Assembly: GCA_902772585.1 (NCBI GenBank)
Contig: CACYBB010000020.1
Coordinates: 31,785-95,784 of the forward strand
DNA length: 64,000 nucleotides
Direction of reading: 5' to 3'
Origin: an uncultured Bacteroidales bacterium
GTDB taxonomy: Bacteria > Bacteroidota > Bacteroidia > Bacteroidales > Bacteroidaceae
Shown here piece by piece: positions 26,262 through 35,146 of this stretch. The notes beneath the pieces were generated by a model. The model saw only the letters and a list, made by a program, of their open reading frames with translations, was not told the origin of the DNA and did not search any database. Numbering within the stretch: the first letter of the stretch is position 1; each line of letters opens with the position of its first letter. The translations under genes and the position numbers were made by a program.

Positions 26262-26305
26262 AAAAAGTCCTTTCAGCCACTTTTTACGTAGCTGAAAGGA
26301 TTTTT
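26262..26305 (-). terminator. Intrinsic terminator after the BACON lipoprotein gene
   Basis: tcctttcagc (26268-26277) pairs with gctgaaagga (26291-26300), with A and T runs at the ends; it starts 30 bases after the stop codon at 26335. Confidence 0.75.
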
Positions 26306-26334
26306 AAGAGTTTCTTGTTTATTCTACTGCTTCA

Positions 26335-28035
26335 TCAATTCCAAGAATAGATATAGCTCTCATTCTGTTGGGTCTCAGGTGTCTTATCATCACCCTTCAC
26401 ATACAGCGTCAGCTTACCACAGATAACAACCTCGTCGCCTACAGCGGGTTTGGGATCATTCTCGTTGTCATACTTCTTGTTGCCCAGATAATACGTGCGA
26501 TACACATAGAACTGCTCGCTACTCTCCTGACCATCGGCTGAGATATAGAACGATGCATTACCATATTTCGTACCGAACTCACCGTTGTTGGCGTACTTCA
26601 CAATCTTACCCTTGACATAGTAGTCCTCCGTTGTTGCACCTGTCAGCGTCATACAGAAAGCATTGGCCTCAGCAGGGGTGAAAGGCTTAGCCTTAGAACC
26701 AGGCTCGTTGCTGGCCTTCTTCAACTTGTAGATATATACGTTGCCAGAGAACTCTGGGGTTTCCTTATCATCCTTTTTGTAGTTAATCAGCTTACCACAA
26801 ATAACCACCTCATCACCTACGCCAATCTGATCTTCTGAAGTGAACTTCTCGTTATTCAAGAAGAGAGAACGGTAACAAACCAGCGCATTCTCATCCGTAC
26901 CATCATCAGAGATATTGAAGTTTGCATTACCATACTGTGTAGAAACCTCCTTGATAGATGAAATTGTACCCTTAGCATAGTAGATAACGCCATCGGTAGT
27001 ATTGCCAATAGCCTTACACTTAGCGATAGCCTCAGCAACGGTGAACGGATCATCAGGATTTTCACCATGAGGTAGTACGTCAGCTTCCTGAGTAATTGAG
27101 GTCTCTGCGGTATATTCCTTAGCTCCGCTGGTAGTCACAAAGGTGATAGTAGCCTTACGGGCTGCACCAGTGTTGGGAAGTGTCTTGAAGGTGACAGTAG
27201 AGGTTTCGCCACTGATATTGATACCAGTTACGAAGAGCCAGTCCTTAGCATCCTCAGAAATCTTCACATCCAGACCGTTGCCCTTGTTGCTCAGTGTGAC
27301 ATGGAAGTCACCACCTGTCTTAGCAATCGTATTGTTCTCGATATCAAGGGCATCTACGGCGAGGAGCGACTTCTCAATAGCGATAACAGTAACGTTAACC
27401 AATTCGATGGTACCGTTGTAGTCCTTTCTTGGACCTTCAACAGTAACGATATCACCAACGCCAATACCAAGGCTCAGGAAGTTCTTCTCAGTACCATTCT
27501 TATCGAGGGTACCATAGATATAAACCTCACCTGTCTCATCTACCAGATACCAGTTACCATAAGTCGTATTGGCAATACTCTTCACAGTACCCTTCACACG
27601 GTAGGTCTTACCATCTTCACCGGCAGCAACCTGTGCACAAGTAGAAAGAGGAATATCAACCTTCTTGGCAATCTGCTGCACGTTAATCTCCTGTTCCTGG
27701 CCATTACACTGCAACTTCAGGTAGGCAGCACGTGACTCAGTGGTCTTAACAGCCTGGAATACGATAGTATACTGTCCAGCACTACCCTTGGCAGGAGTAA
27801 CGGTAAGCCATGCGGGTATGTCTTCAGCCTTGAACTGCCAATCACCATCAGCAGTAATAGTAATCTCTTTCTTGAATACCGTACCCTCTGGATCGGTGTC
27901 TTCGCCAGCAGGCAGAGAGACAACAGACTGTGATACCTGTATGTCACTCAGCGTGCTCTTGTCATCGTCATCAGAGCAGCTGACCAGCAGAGCTACAGCT
28001 GCCATGAACATTGGGATAATATATCTTAGTTTCAT
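26335..28035 (-). CDS. BACON-domain lipoprotein with repeated OB-fold modules
   Basis: 566 aa. Lipoprotein signal ending in VSCSDDDD (Cys about 20), pointing to the outer membrane. Then a BACON-type β-domain (PAWLTVTPAKGSAG), an OB-fold-like module (KTYRVKGTVKSIANTTYGNW), a second BACON-like region and two further OB-fold-like modules (YYAKGTISSIKEVSTQYG and YYVKGKIVKYANNGEFG), each ending in GDEVVICGKL. It lies 31 bases downstream of the TonB receptor gene and probably forms a surface pair with it. The substrate is unknown. Confidence 0.8.
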   Translation of the reverse strand: MKLRYIIPMFMAAVALLVSCSDDDDKSTLSDIQVSQSVVSLPAGEDTDPEGTVFKKEITITADGDWQFKAEDIPAWLTVTPAKGSAGQYTIVFQAVKTTESRAAYLKLQCNGQEQEINVQQIAKKVDIPLSTCAQVAAGEDGKTYRVKGTVKSIANTTYGNWYLVDETGEVYIYGTLDKNGTEKNFLSLGIGVGDIVTVEGPRKDYNGTIELVNVTVIAIEKSLLAVDALDIENNTIAKTGGDFHVTLSNKGNGLDVKISEDAKDWLFVTGINISGETSTVTFKTLPNTGAARKATITFVTTSGAKEYTAETSITQEADVLPHGENPDDPFTVAEAIAKCKAIGNTTDGVIYYAKGTISSIKEVSTQYGNANFNISDDGTDENALVCYRSLFLNNEKFTSEDQIGVGDEVVICGKLINYKKDDKETPEFSGNVYIYKLKKASNEPGSKAKPFTPAEANAFCMTLTGATTEDYYVKGKIVKYANNGEFGTKYGNASFYISADGQESSEQFYVYRTYYLGNKKYDNENDPKPAVGDEVVICGKLTLYVKGDDKTPETQQNESYIYSWN

Positions 28036-28066
28036 ATTCTTATATTTTTAATCTTTAATCGTTCAT

Positions 28067-31000
28067 TTAATTAAAGAAGTACTTAACGCCGATAGATGCA
28101 TACCAGCACTGACCCAGGCTGTGGTATGGCTTCCACTTCGTTGTATTGCCATCGATAGTAGCAGGAGTAGAGAACACAGGATAACCCTGAGCATCCATGC
28201 CTTCGTACTTGATGATGCGCGAGTACTGTACGCCACTAGAGGGAGCAGAGCTGTAGTCAAGATTAGCAATCTTCTGAACACCCCAGCTGGAGTTGAAGAA
28301 GTTGAGCACGTTCTTAATGTCGAAGCCAATCTGCAAGGTGTGCTTGGTCTTGCCAACATTAACCTTAAAGTCGTGCTTGTAGCTGAAGTCAATACGGTGT
28401 ACCCAAGGAGAGTACTCGCTGTAAGCCTCAGCATACTTACCCTGACGATCGCTCAGATAGTCACAGTTGTGGACAAAGTCCATGAAGCGCTGCTGGTCGT
28501 CGGCAGACTTGAAGCGGAACTGACCCTGACCGGTCCAGTTACCGTTAGCATCGAAGTTTCCAGCAACCTCTGCATCGGTGGGGATGTAAGCCACATCATA
28601 GGTATAGCCATCACCGTTCATGTCGTTCTGAACAAGGTAGGTCGTATTGTTACCACCACGCCAGGTTTCATAAATGAGGCTATAGTGGTTGTCAGCCTTA
28701 TCGTGAATCGTTGCGCTAGCTACGATACGGTCCGGAGTAACGAACTGTGAGTTGTGCAGGCTGACACTGTTAGGACCTTCAACAGAAGGAATGTAGGTGA
28801 ATGCCGATGAAGCATCAGAACCAGGCATACCGGTCAGTTCCTTGCTAACGGTGTGGGTGTAGGCTGCCATCAGGCTCATCCACTCGAAGGGCTGTGCATT
28901 CAGTGTCAAGTTGAATGACCATCCGTAACCCTTGCTGGTATTGTCAAGCACATAAGCGTTGGGCAGGTTCTTGCCTGTTGCAGCGTCCTTCAACATGAAG
29001 TCCTGATAGATAGGACGATTGTCAACGCCATTGAAGCGTGCATATCCGCCAACATCCTTCACAGACCAGTCAGAGATACATGCTGCATTGAGGGTCTTGT
29101 TGAAGATAAACTCAGCAGTAGCGGTGAATGGGAATGATACAGGAATCTGATAGTCGATAGCGATAGAAGACTTCCACACTTGTGGCATCTTGAAGTCGGG
29201 GTTCACAGCATTGATCGTTGAACCCTTCTCACCCTGCTCAGGACTGATAGTTGCCGGGCCAAGGCCATTGTTGATGATGTAGTCACGCAGTGTATTGCCA
29301 GTCATGATGTTACCAGCGAACTGTGTCATATCGGTCAGCTTACCGCCATTCTTGCCAGTAGCATTCCAAGCACCTTTATACTGAACCATGTTCGAGTTGG
29401 TAGGCATATTGGTAAAGAATACCAGAGGCAGACGACCAGAGAAGAGACCCGTACCACCACGTACCTTCAGAGACTTGTTGCCAAAGACATCATAGGTGAA
29501 GCCGATACGTGGAGAGAAGGTGTACGTAGAAGAAGGCCATGTACCTGTATCAATATGGCGACCATTGTAGTCGAGGTCATAGATGGCCTTATTAGTCATC
29601 AGGTCCTTGTTGTTAAAGAACAGACCATCAACACGCAAGCCGTATGTCAACTTCAGTTTATCATTGACGTTCCACTCATCCTGAGCATAGATACCCAGCT
29701 TATTGAACTGTACGCGGGCAGCGGGATCTGTCTCACCATTGTAACCATAGGTCAGGGCTACAATCTCAGGAGCACTATTGAACAGCATCTCTGCATCGAG
29801 GACACCGTTCTTCCACATAGACTCACTGGTATTGAAACGATAGTAACCAGTACCGTTACGCATATACATGTTGTCGGCCATCTGGTGCTCGAAGCTGATA
29901 CCTGCCATAATCTTATGGTTGGTACCATAGTATGTTATGTCATCCTTGATGTTCCAAATAGTGTTATGAACGGCATTGTTCCATGTGAACAACTCATAAC
30001 CCAGTGAGATATAGTTGTTATCGTCCTTCGTAATATCAATGAAGGGGAACTCTGATGAGTCAGAACTACGCAGGTCATCCAGCTTTGAGTAAGTTGCCAG
30101 CAACTGGTTTGACAGCTTCTCTGAGAAACGGCTGTTCAAGTCGAAGGTCCATGAGTGAACCTCGTTGTCCATCGAATACATTGAGTTAGCATACGACATA
30201 GACTTTTCTGACATACGAGCGTCTGGCAAACGGACACCACCGTCCATAGAGCTCTTGTTAGGAGCGTTCCAGATACTGTTCTTGGTATAGTTGTAGCGCA
30301 GTGCCAAGTGATGCTTGTCAGTGATGTTCCAATCCAAACGAATCAGGAATTTGGTATTCTTCTCATCAGCAGGGAAACTGGTATAGCTACCGGTATCATA
30401 GCCGTACTTCTTGGCAACATAGTCAGAAACGGCCTGCAGGTCTGCCTTGGTGGTACGTGATACATAGTTCTCTGGATCAGCGGGGTTATCAGCATCAGCA
30501 CCCTGCCAACGGTTAACAACGGTAGGAATCTTGATGAACTCAGCATTGGCAAAGAAGAACAACTTGTTCTTGATAATCGGGCCACCCAGCGTGAAGCCAT
30601 AGGTGGTCTTCTGGTTCTTCTCGCGTGCGCCGGCAATCTGCTCACGGTCAACAGCGTCACCCTGCATCTGCTCGTTCTGGTGATAGACGTAGGCTGTACC
30701 TTTGAAGGTATTGGTACCAGACTTAGTGATAGCGTTCACACCACCACCGATAAAGTTGGTCTGACGAACGTCGTAAGGTGATACAACAATCTGCATTTCC
30801 TCGATGGCATCAATAGAGATGGGATTACCACCACCAGGCAGATTAGGACTCAAACCGAAGTTGTTGTTGAAGTTTGCACCGTCAACGGTGAAGTTGGCAG
30901 TACGACCGTCGGCACCGGCAAAGCTCATGCCATTACCGCCATAAGGTGACAGACGAGTGTAATCAGTGATGCTACGGCTAACAGTAGGCATGTTAGTAAT

Positions 31001-31429
31001 CATCTGATTGTTAATGTTCGTCGATGCACCGGTCTTCTCAGCGGCAAACTTAGAAGCCTTACCACTGATAACCACTTCTGTCAGTTCGTTAGCATTCTCC
31101 GAAATCCAAACAGGGAGGTTGTAGGTCTCAGCCAACTGCAAGGTAATACCCTTGAACACCTTGGTCTGGAAACCAATGTAACTCACTGTTACAGTGTAAG
31201 GACCGCCCGTACGCATACCCTGAATACTGAAACGTCCATCAATGTTAGTCACTGCAGTGTAGCGCGTACCAGAAGGTTCGTGAACTACCTGCACTGTGGC
31301 ACCAATAACCTCTTCTTTGGTATCCTGAATTGACACCTTACCTGCCAAGGCAGAGGTTGTGATTTGGGCCATGACGGCCAATGTTGAAGTCAACATCAAA
31401 GCCATCAAAAACAGAATCCTTTTTCTCAT
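28067..31429 (-). CDS. TonB-dependent receptor, Oar-like, with carboxypeptidase-like N-terminal domain
   Basis: 1120 aa from MRKRILFLMALMLTSTLAVM (signal peptide); a longer frame from 31471 would cover the -7 box. A CarboxypepD_reg-like domain (about 30-120), then the plug (VVISGKASKFAAEKTGAST and FTVDGANFNNNFGLSPNLPG), then a long β-barrel ending in YASIGVKYFFN. This is the large Oar-type TonB receptor rather than a SusC. The lipoprotein partner follows directly. Substrate not readable. Confidence 0.9.
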   Translation of the reverse strand: MRKRILFLMALMLTSTLAVMAQITTSALAGKVSIQDTKEEVIGATVQVVHEPSGTRYTAVTNIDGRFSIQGMRTGGPYTVTVSYIGFQTKVFKGITLQLAETYNLPVWISENANELTEVVISGKASKFAAEKTGASTNINNQMITNMPTVSRSITDYTRLSPYGGNGMSFAGADGRTANFTVDGANFNNNFGLSPNLPGGGNPISIDAIEEMQIVVSPYDVRQTNFIGGGVNAITKSGTNTFKGTAYVYHQNEQMQGDAVDREQIAGAREKNQKTTYGFTLGGPIIKNKLFFFANAEFIKIPTVVNRWQGADADNPADPENYVSRTTKADLQAVSDYVAKKYGYDTGSYTSFPADEKNTKFLIRLDWNITDKHHLALRYNYTKNSIWNAPNKSSMDGGVRLPDARMSEKSMSYANSMYSMDNEVHSWTFDLNSRFSEKLSNQLLATYSKLDDLRSSDSSEFPFIDITKDDNNYISLGYELFTWNNAVHNTIWNIKDDITYYGTNHKIMAGISFEHQMADNMYMRNGTGYYRFNTSESMWKNGVLDAEMLFNSAPEIVALTYGYNGETDPAARVQFNKLGIYAQDEWNVNDKLKLTYGLRVDGLFFNNKDLMTNKAIYDLDYNGRHIDTGTWPSSTYTFSPRIGFTYDVFGNKSLKVRGGTGLFSGRLPLVFFTNMPTNSNMVQYKGAWNATGKNGGKLTDMTQFAGNIMTGNTLRDYIINNGLGPATISPEQGEKGSTINAVNPDFKMPQVWKSSIAIDYQIPVSFPFTATAEFIFNKTLNAACISDWSVKDVGGYARFNGVDNRPIYQDFMLKDAATGKNLPNAYVLDNTSKGYGWSFNLTLNAQPFEWMSLMAAYTHTVSKELTGMPGSDASSAFTYIPSVEGPNSVSLHNSQFVTPDRIVASATIHDKADNHYSLIYETWRGGNNTTYLVQNDMNGDGYTYDVAYIPTDAEVAGNFDANGNWTGQGQFRFKSADDQQRFMDFVHNCDYLSDRQGKYAEAYSEYSPWVHRIDFSYKHDFKVNVGKTKHTLQIGFDIKNVLNFFNSSWGVQKIANLDYSSAPSSGVQYSRIIKYEGMDAQGYPVFSTPATIDGNTTKWKPYHSLGQCWYASIGVKYFFN

Positions 31430-31468
31430 AGAATTGTAATTGTTATGTTTGATAGTTATATTTCGCTG

Positions 31469-31476
31469 CAAAATTA
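31469..31476 (-). promoter_or_regulatory. -7 box of the Oar-like receptor operon
   Basis: TAATTTTG on the minus strand, 40 bases before the start codon at 31429. Confidence 0.6.
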
Positions 31477-31502
31477 CTAAAAATATTTAATCCATACAAT
31501 TT

Positions 31503-33251
31503 TTAGATATCTTTTTGACGCAAACCCATACGAGCCTCCACAACATTCACAACATAGTCACCCAGTTTCTCGCACTCGTTGATGAGATCCATGTAGATGG
31601 TACCCACGGCATAGGTGTATTCGCGGTTGTTGACGTCGTTGATATTCTGCGACTTCAACTGGTTGCGGTAGTTATTGATTTCGTTCTCGATATTGAACGT
31701 GCGGTTCACGTCGAACGACTCCTTTCTACCACCCATCAAACGGTTCATCTGCGACAATGACTGGTCGGTGAGCTCCATCATCTGATGCAGATGGTCATAC
31801 TGCTTGTCGACGAAGTGGTCCTGCTTGCCGTTGTACTTACGGGAAATCGTACGTGCCATATTGAAGCATGCATCACCGATAGACTCCAACTCAGACACCT
31901 CACGGAGCATAGCGCGAATCTTCGCCTTGGTATCGTCAGACAGATGGGCATCACTGACGTTGTTCAGGTAGTTGGCAATCTCCAATTCCATATTGTCCGA
32001 GATGCCCTCATACTTCTCAATGCGCGTGTACAACTTATTAAATTCGCCAGCCTTGCTGTCTTTCTTGTTACTGGAACTTGACGAAAGCGTCAGCAACTCC
32101 CTGACCATGCCGAACATACGCTGCATACGGTTGGAGAACTGCTGGATTTCCTTCTGTGCTTCCAAGACCGACAACTCTGGGGTTTTCATGAAGCCGGCAG
32201 TAATGAAGTGCAGACGGAAGTCCTCCTCCTCGTCCACCTTCTTAGGCTTGATGACCCAGCAAACGAACTTCTCTATCTGCGGAATGAACCATATCAGGAT
32301 AAACGTATTCACCACGTTAAAACTGGTATGGAACGCTGCCAGCACGAAACTTAGTTTGGCGGCATTCATCATAAAGGCATGAGCACCGGCCATCTCTACA
32401 GTCATGTTGACATCATAGCCTACCCATCCACAGACCATATCAATGAATGGACGGAAGACGAATAGTATCCATATCACGCCAAAGACATTGAAGAACATGT
32501 GAGCCAGAGCCGCACGACGAGCCTGCGTATTGGCCGACATAGCAGCCAGATTAGAAGTGACGGTAGTACCGATATTTTCACCCATCACCAGAGCAATACC
32601 CTGATAAATAGGCAGGGCACCACTCGAACAGAGTATCATGGTGATAGCCATGACCGCTGCCGACGACTGTACGCAGAACGTCAGCACACCACCCAAGAAC
32701 AGGAAGATAAGGGTGGTCAGGAAGGAGTTGGGGTCAAACGAGGCAAAGAAGTCCAATACTGCCTGGTTCTCACCCAAATGCATGTTCTGTCCCGTCACGC
32801 GCAAGGTTGCCAACGCAAAAATCAGGAATGCCAATCCAAAGAGGAAGTCACCAATGTAGCGATGCTTCTTCTGATAGATAAGGATAATACCCACCAGGAA
32901 GGCCGGATAGGCCAAGTCACCGATGTTAAACGACATACCTGCCGACATAATCCACGCCGTCAACGTGGTACCGATATTCGCGCCCATAATCACAGAGATA
33001 GCCTGTGCCAGCGTGAGCAGTCCAGCATTAACAAACGACACCGTCATCACGGTGGTAGCAGTAGATGACTGAACACTCGCGGTCACAAGCATACCGGTCA
33101 GCATGCCGGTAAAACGATTGGTAGTCATAGCACCAAGGACGTGTCGCAATTGCGGACCCGCCATCTTCTGAAGGGCCTCACTCATTGACTTCATACCGTA
33201 CATCAAGAGTGCCAAAGAGCCCAGAAGCGTAAAAATTACCCAGATTGACAT
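31503..33251 (-). CDS. Na/Pi cotransporter family protein with PhoU-like tail
   Basis: 582 aa from MSIWVIFTLLGSLALLMYGM. Two inverted Na/Pi repeats show QSSTATT and QSSAAVM, and a C-terminal helical PhoU-like domain begins at about residue 350. Likely a sodium-driven phosphate transporter of the inner membrane. Divergent from the nucleoside kinase gene. Confidence 0.9.
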   Translation of the reverse strand: MSIWVIFTLLGSLALLMYGMKSMSEALQKMAGPQLRHVLGAMTTNRFTGMLTGMLVTASVQSSTATTVMTVSFVNAGLLTLAQAISVIMGANIGTTLTAWIMSAGMSFNIGDLAYPAFLVGIILIYQKKHRYIGDFLFGLAFLIFALATLRVTGQNMHLGENQAVLDFFASFDPNSFLTTLIFLFLGGVLTFCVQSSAAVMAITMILCSSGALPIYQGIALVMGENIGTTVTSNLAAMSANTQARRAALAHMFFNVFGVIWILFVFRPFIDMVCGWVGYDVNMTVEMAGAHAFMMNAAKLSFVLAAFHTSFNVVNTFILIWFIPQIEKFVCWVIKPKKVDEEEDFRLHFITAGFMKTPELSVLEAQKEIQQFSNRMQRMFGMVRELLTLSSSSSNKKDSKAGEFNKLYTRIEKYEGISDNMELEIANYLNNVSDAHLSDDTKAKIRAMLREVSELESIGDACFNMARTISRKYNGKQDHFVDKQYDHLHQMMELTDQSLSQMNRLMGGRKESFDVNRTFNIENEINNYRNQLKSQNINDVNNREYTYAVGTIYMDLINECEKLGDYVVNVVEARMGLRQKDI

Positions 33252-33293
33252 AAATATTTTTATTAAATTGTTTGTCTCTTCAACTATTTTTTG

Positions 33294-33301
33294 TACATTT
33301 G
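33294..33301 (+). promoter_or_regulatory. -7 box of the nucleoside kinase gene
   Basis: TACATTTG, 23-30 bases before ATG 33324. It excludes the longer frame that starts at 33291. Confidence 0.55.
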
Positions 33302-33323
33302 TAGCGTCCAAAACTTTATGCTT

Positions 33324-34985
33324 ATGGAACAACAAATCAAAATCCGTTGCAAAAATAATAAAAAATCTGTAAATATTCGCATTGGAAGCAATCTTTCTGA
33401 AATTTTTTCTCAGTTAGGGCTTGAAATGGAGTATGGGCCAGTAAGTGCCAAGGTGAACAACAAGGTAGAAGGAATGCACTACAGAGTGTATAAACCCAAG
33501 GATATCGAGTTCTTGGACATGCATTCTGCCAGCGGCATCCGTGCCTACACGCGTACGCTCTTCTTTGTCTTGTGCAAAGCCGCCCACGAGTTATGGAAGG
33601 ACTGCATGGTGGTCATCGACATACCCATCAGCAACGGTTACTACGTCAACCTGAAGTTAGGACGCACAGTAACCCCTGATGATGTCAACGACCTGCGTCA
33701 GCGCATGCAGCAACTGATTGATGCCAAGTTGCCCATTCACCGTTTCGAATCGACAACTGAGGAAGCCATCGAGATGTTCCGCAAGGGAGGCAGCATGTCG
33801 AAAGTCAAACTGCTAGAGAACAGCGGCCGTCTATATACCACCTATTACGATCTGGATGGCTACAAGGACTACTATTACGGAACTCTGCTGACCAATACAA
33901 AGCAGATTTACCTGTTCGGACTGGAGTACTATTTCGATGGCATCCTGCTACGCCTTCCCTCACGCGACGACCCCTCCAAACTGGGAGCGTTCATCCGCCA
34001 GGACAAGATGTTTGAGATTTTCAAGGAGCACCACCGTTGGCAGGACATCTTAGGTATGCGCACCGTGGGCGACCTGAACAAGGCCATTGATGACGGACAT
34101 GCCAACCGACTCATCCAACTCAGCGAAGCCCTGCAAGAGAAGAAGATAGCACAGATTGCCGACGAGATAGCCAGCAGGAAACACGTAAAGATGGTGCTCA
34201 TTGCCGGACCGTCAAGCAGTGGTAAGACGACAACCTGTAAGCGACTGAGCATCCAGTTGGCAGTTAACGGCATCTATCCTGTCGGCATCTCGCTAGACGA
34301 CTACTTCCTAGACCGCGACCAGACACCACGCGACGAGAGTGGCGACTACGACTTCGAGCATCTGCATGCCTTGAACATCCCGCTGCTCAACGAACAGATG
34401 AATGCCTTGTTCCGTGGCGAGGAGATAGAACTGCCCCGTTATAATTTCCAACTCGGCAAGAGCGAGAAGAGTGGTAAGAAGCTGAGACTGAAAGGCAACG
34501 AGGTGCTCATCCTAGAGGGCATCCATGCACTGAACCCCGAACTGACGGCCCAGATTCCCAACGAACAGATCTTCCGTGTCTATGCCTCGGCACTGACCAC
34601 CATTCTGCTCGACAACCACAACTACATCCCCACGACAGACAACCGCCTGCTGCGCCGCATCATCCGCGACCACAAATACCGTGGTGTCAACGCCTTAGGC
34701 AGCATCCGCCGTTGGGCGAGTGTCCGCAAGGGTGAGAACCGCTGGATCTTCCCTTATCAGGAGAACGCCGATGCCGTCTTCAACAGCGCCATGCTCTTCG
34801 AGTTGGCTGTCATCAAGCAACAGGCTGAACCGCTGTTGGAGCAGGTACCTGAAAACTGCGATGAGTATGCGGAAGCGTATCGTCTGCTGAAGTTCCTGCG
34901 TTATATAAAACCCATCCCCGAAGACCAGATTCCACCGACATCACTCCTCCGCGAGTTCCTCGGTGGCTCCTCATTCGAATATTAA
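33324..34985 (+). CDS. Nucleoside kinase (uridine kinase-like) with N-terminal TGS-like domain
   Basis: 553 aa from MEQQIKIRCKNN (an alternative ATG lies six bases upstream at 33318). The N-terminal ~60 residues resemble a small TGS-like fold, followed by a threonyl-tRNA-synthetase-like middle region and a C-terminal P-loop kinase (GPSSSGKTTTCKRLS) with SLDDYFLDRDQTPRDESGDY. This layout is widespread in Bacteroidota and Firmicutes and is annotated as nucleoside or uridine kinase. A strong terminator follows. Confidence 0.88.
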   Translation: MEQQIKIRCKNNKKSVNIRIGSNLSEIFSQLGLEMEYGPVSAKVNNKVEGMHYRVYKPKDIEFLDMHSASGIRAYTRTLFFVLCKAAHELWKDCMVVIDIPISNGYYVNLKLGRTVTPDDVNDLRQRMQQLIDAKLPIHRFESTTEEAIEMFRKGGSMSKVKLLENSGRLYTTYYDLDGYKDYYYGTLLTNTKQIYLFGLEYYFDGILLRLPSRDDPSKLGAFIRQDKMFEIFKEHHRWQDILGMRTVGDLNKAIDDGHANRLIQLSEALQEKKIAQIADEIASRKHVKMVLIAGPSSSGKTTTCKRLSIQLAVNGIYPVGISLDDYFLDRDQTPRDESGDYDFEHLHALNIPLLNEQMNALFRGEEIELPRYNFQLGKSEKSGKKLRLKGNEVLILEGIHALNPELTAQIPNEQIFRVYASALTTILLDNHNYIPTTDNRLLRRIIRDHKYRGVNALGSIRRWASVRKGENRWIFPYQENADAVFNSAMLFELAVIKQQAEPLLEQVPENCDEYAEAYRLLKFLRYIKPIPEDQIPPTSLLREFLGGSSFEY

Positions 34986-35015
34986 CACATACGCTTAGCG
35001 GGTATATTCGTGTAT

Positions 35016-35060
35016 AAAAATGCAGTTATTGGCAATAAAACGGCCAATAATTGCATTTTT
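35016..35060 (+). terminator. Intrinsic terminator after the nucleoside kinase
   Basis: An 18-bp near-perfect stem (aaaaatgcagttattggc with gccaataattgcattttt, one G·T pair) ends in T. The longer korA frame that starts at 35051 begins inside it, another reason to reject that start. Confidence 0.8.
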
Positions 35061-35086
35061 ATTGCAATTTATTTGGATATTCCATT

Positions 35087-35094
35087 TATATTTG
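35087..35094 (+). promoter_or_regulatory. -7 box of korAB
   Basis: TATATTTG, 53 bases before the korA ATG at 35147. Confidence 0.5.
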
Positions 35095-35146
35095 CGACCT
35101 TTGCACTCGTTTTTATAGAGACTTTAATATTCCTAATTATATAACA

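Noticed and set aside
26335-31429. SusC/SusD-type polysaccharide utilisation locus
   Set aside because: The receptor is Oar-like without a SusC signature, the lipoprotein is BACON/OB-fold rather than SusD, and no glycan-cleaving enzymes are nearby.
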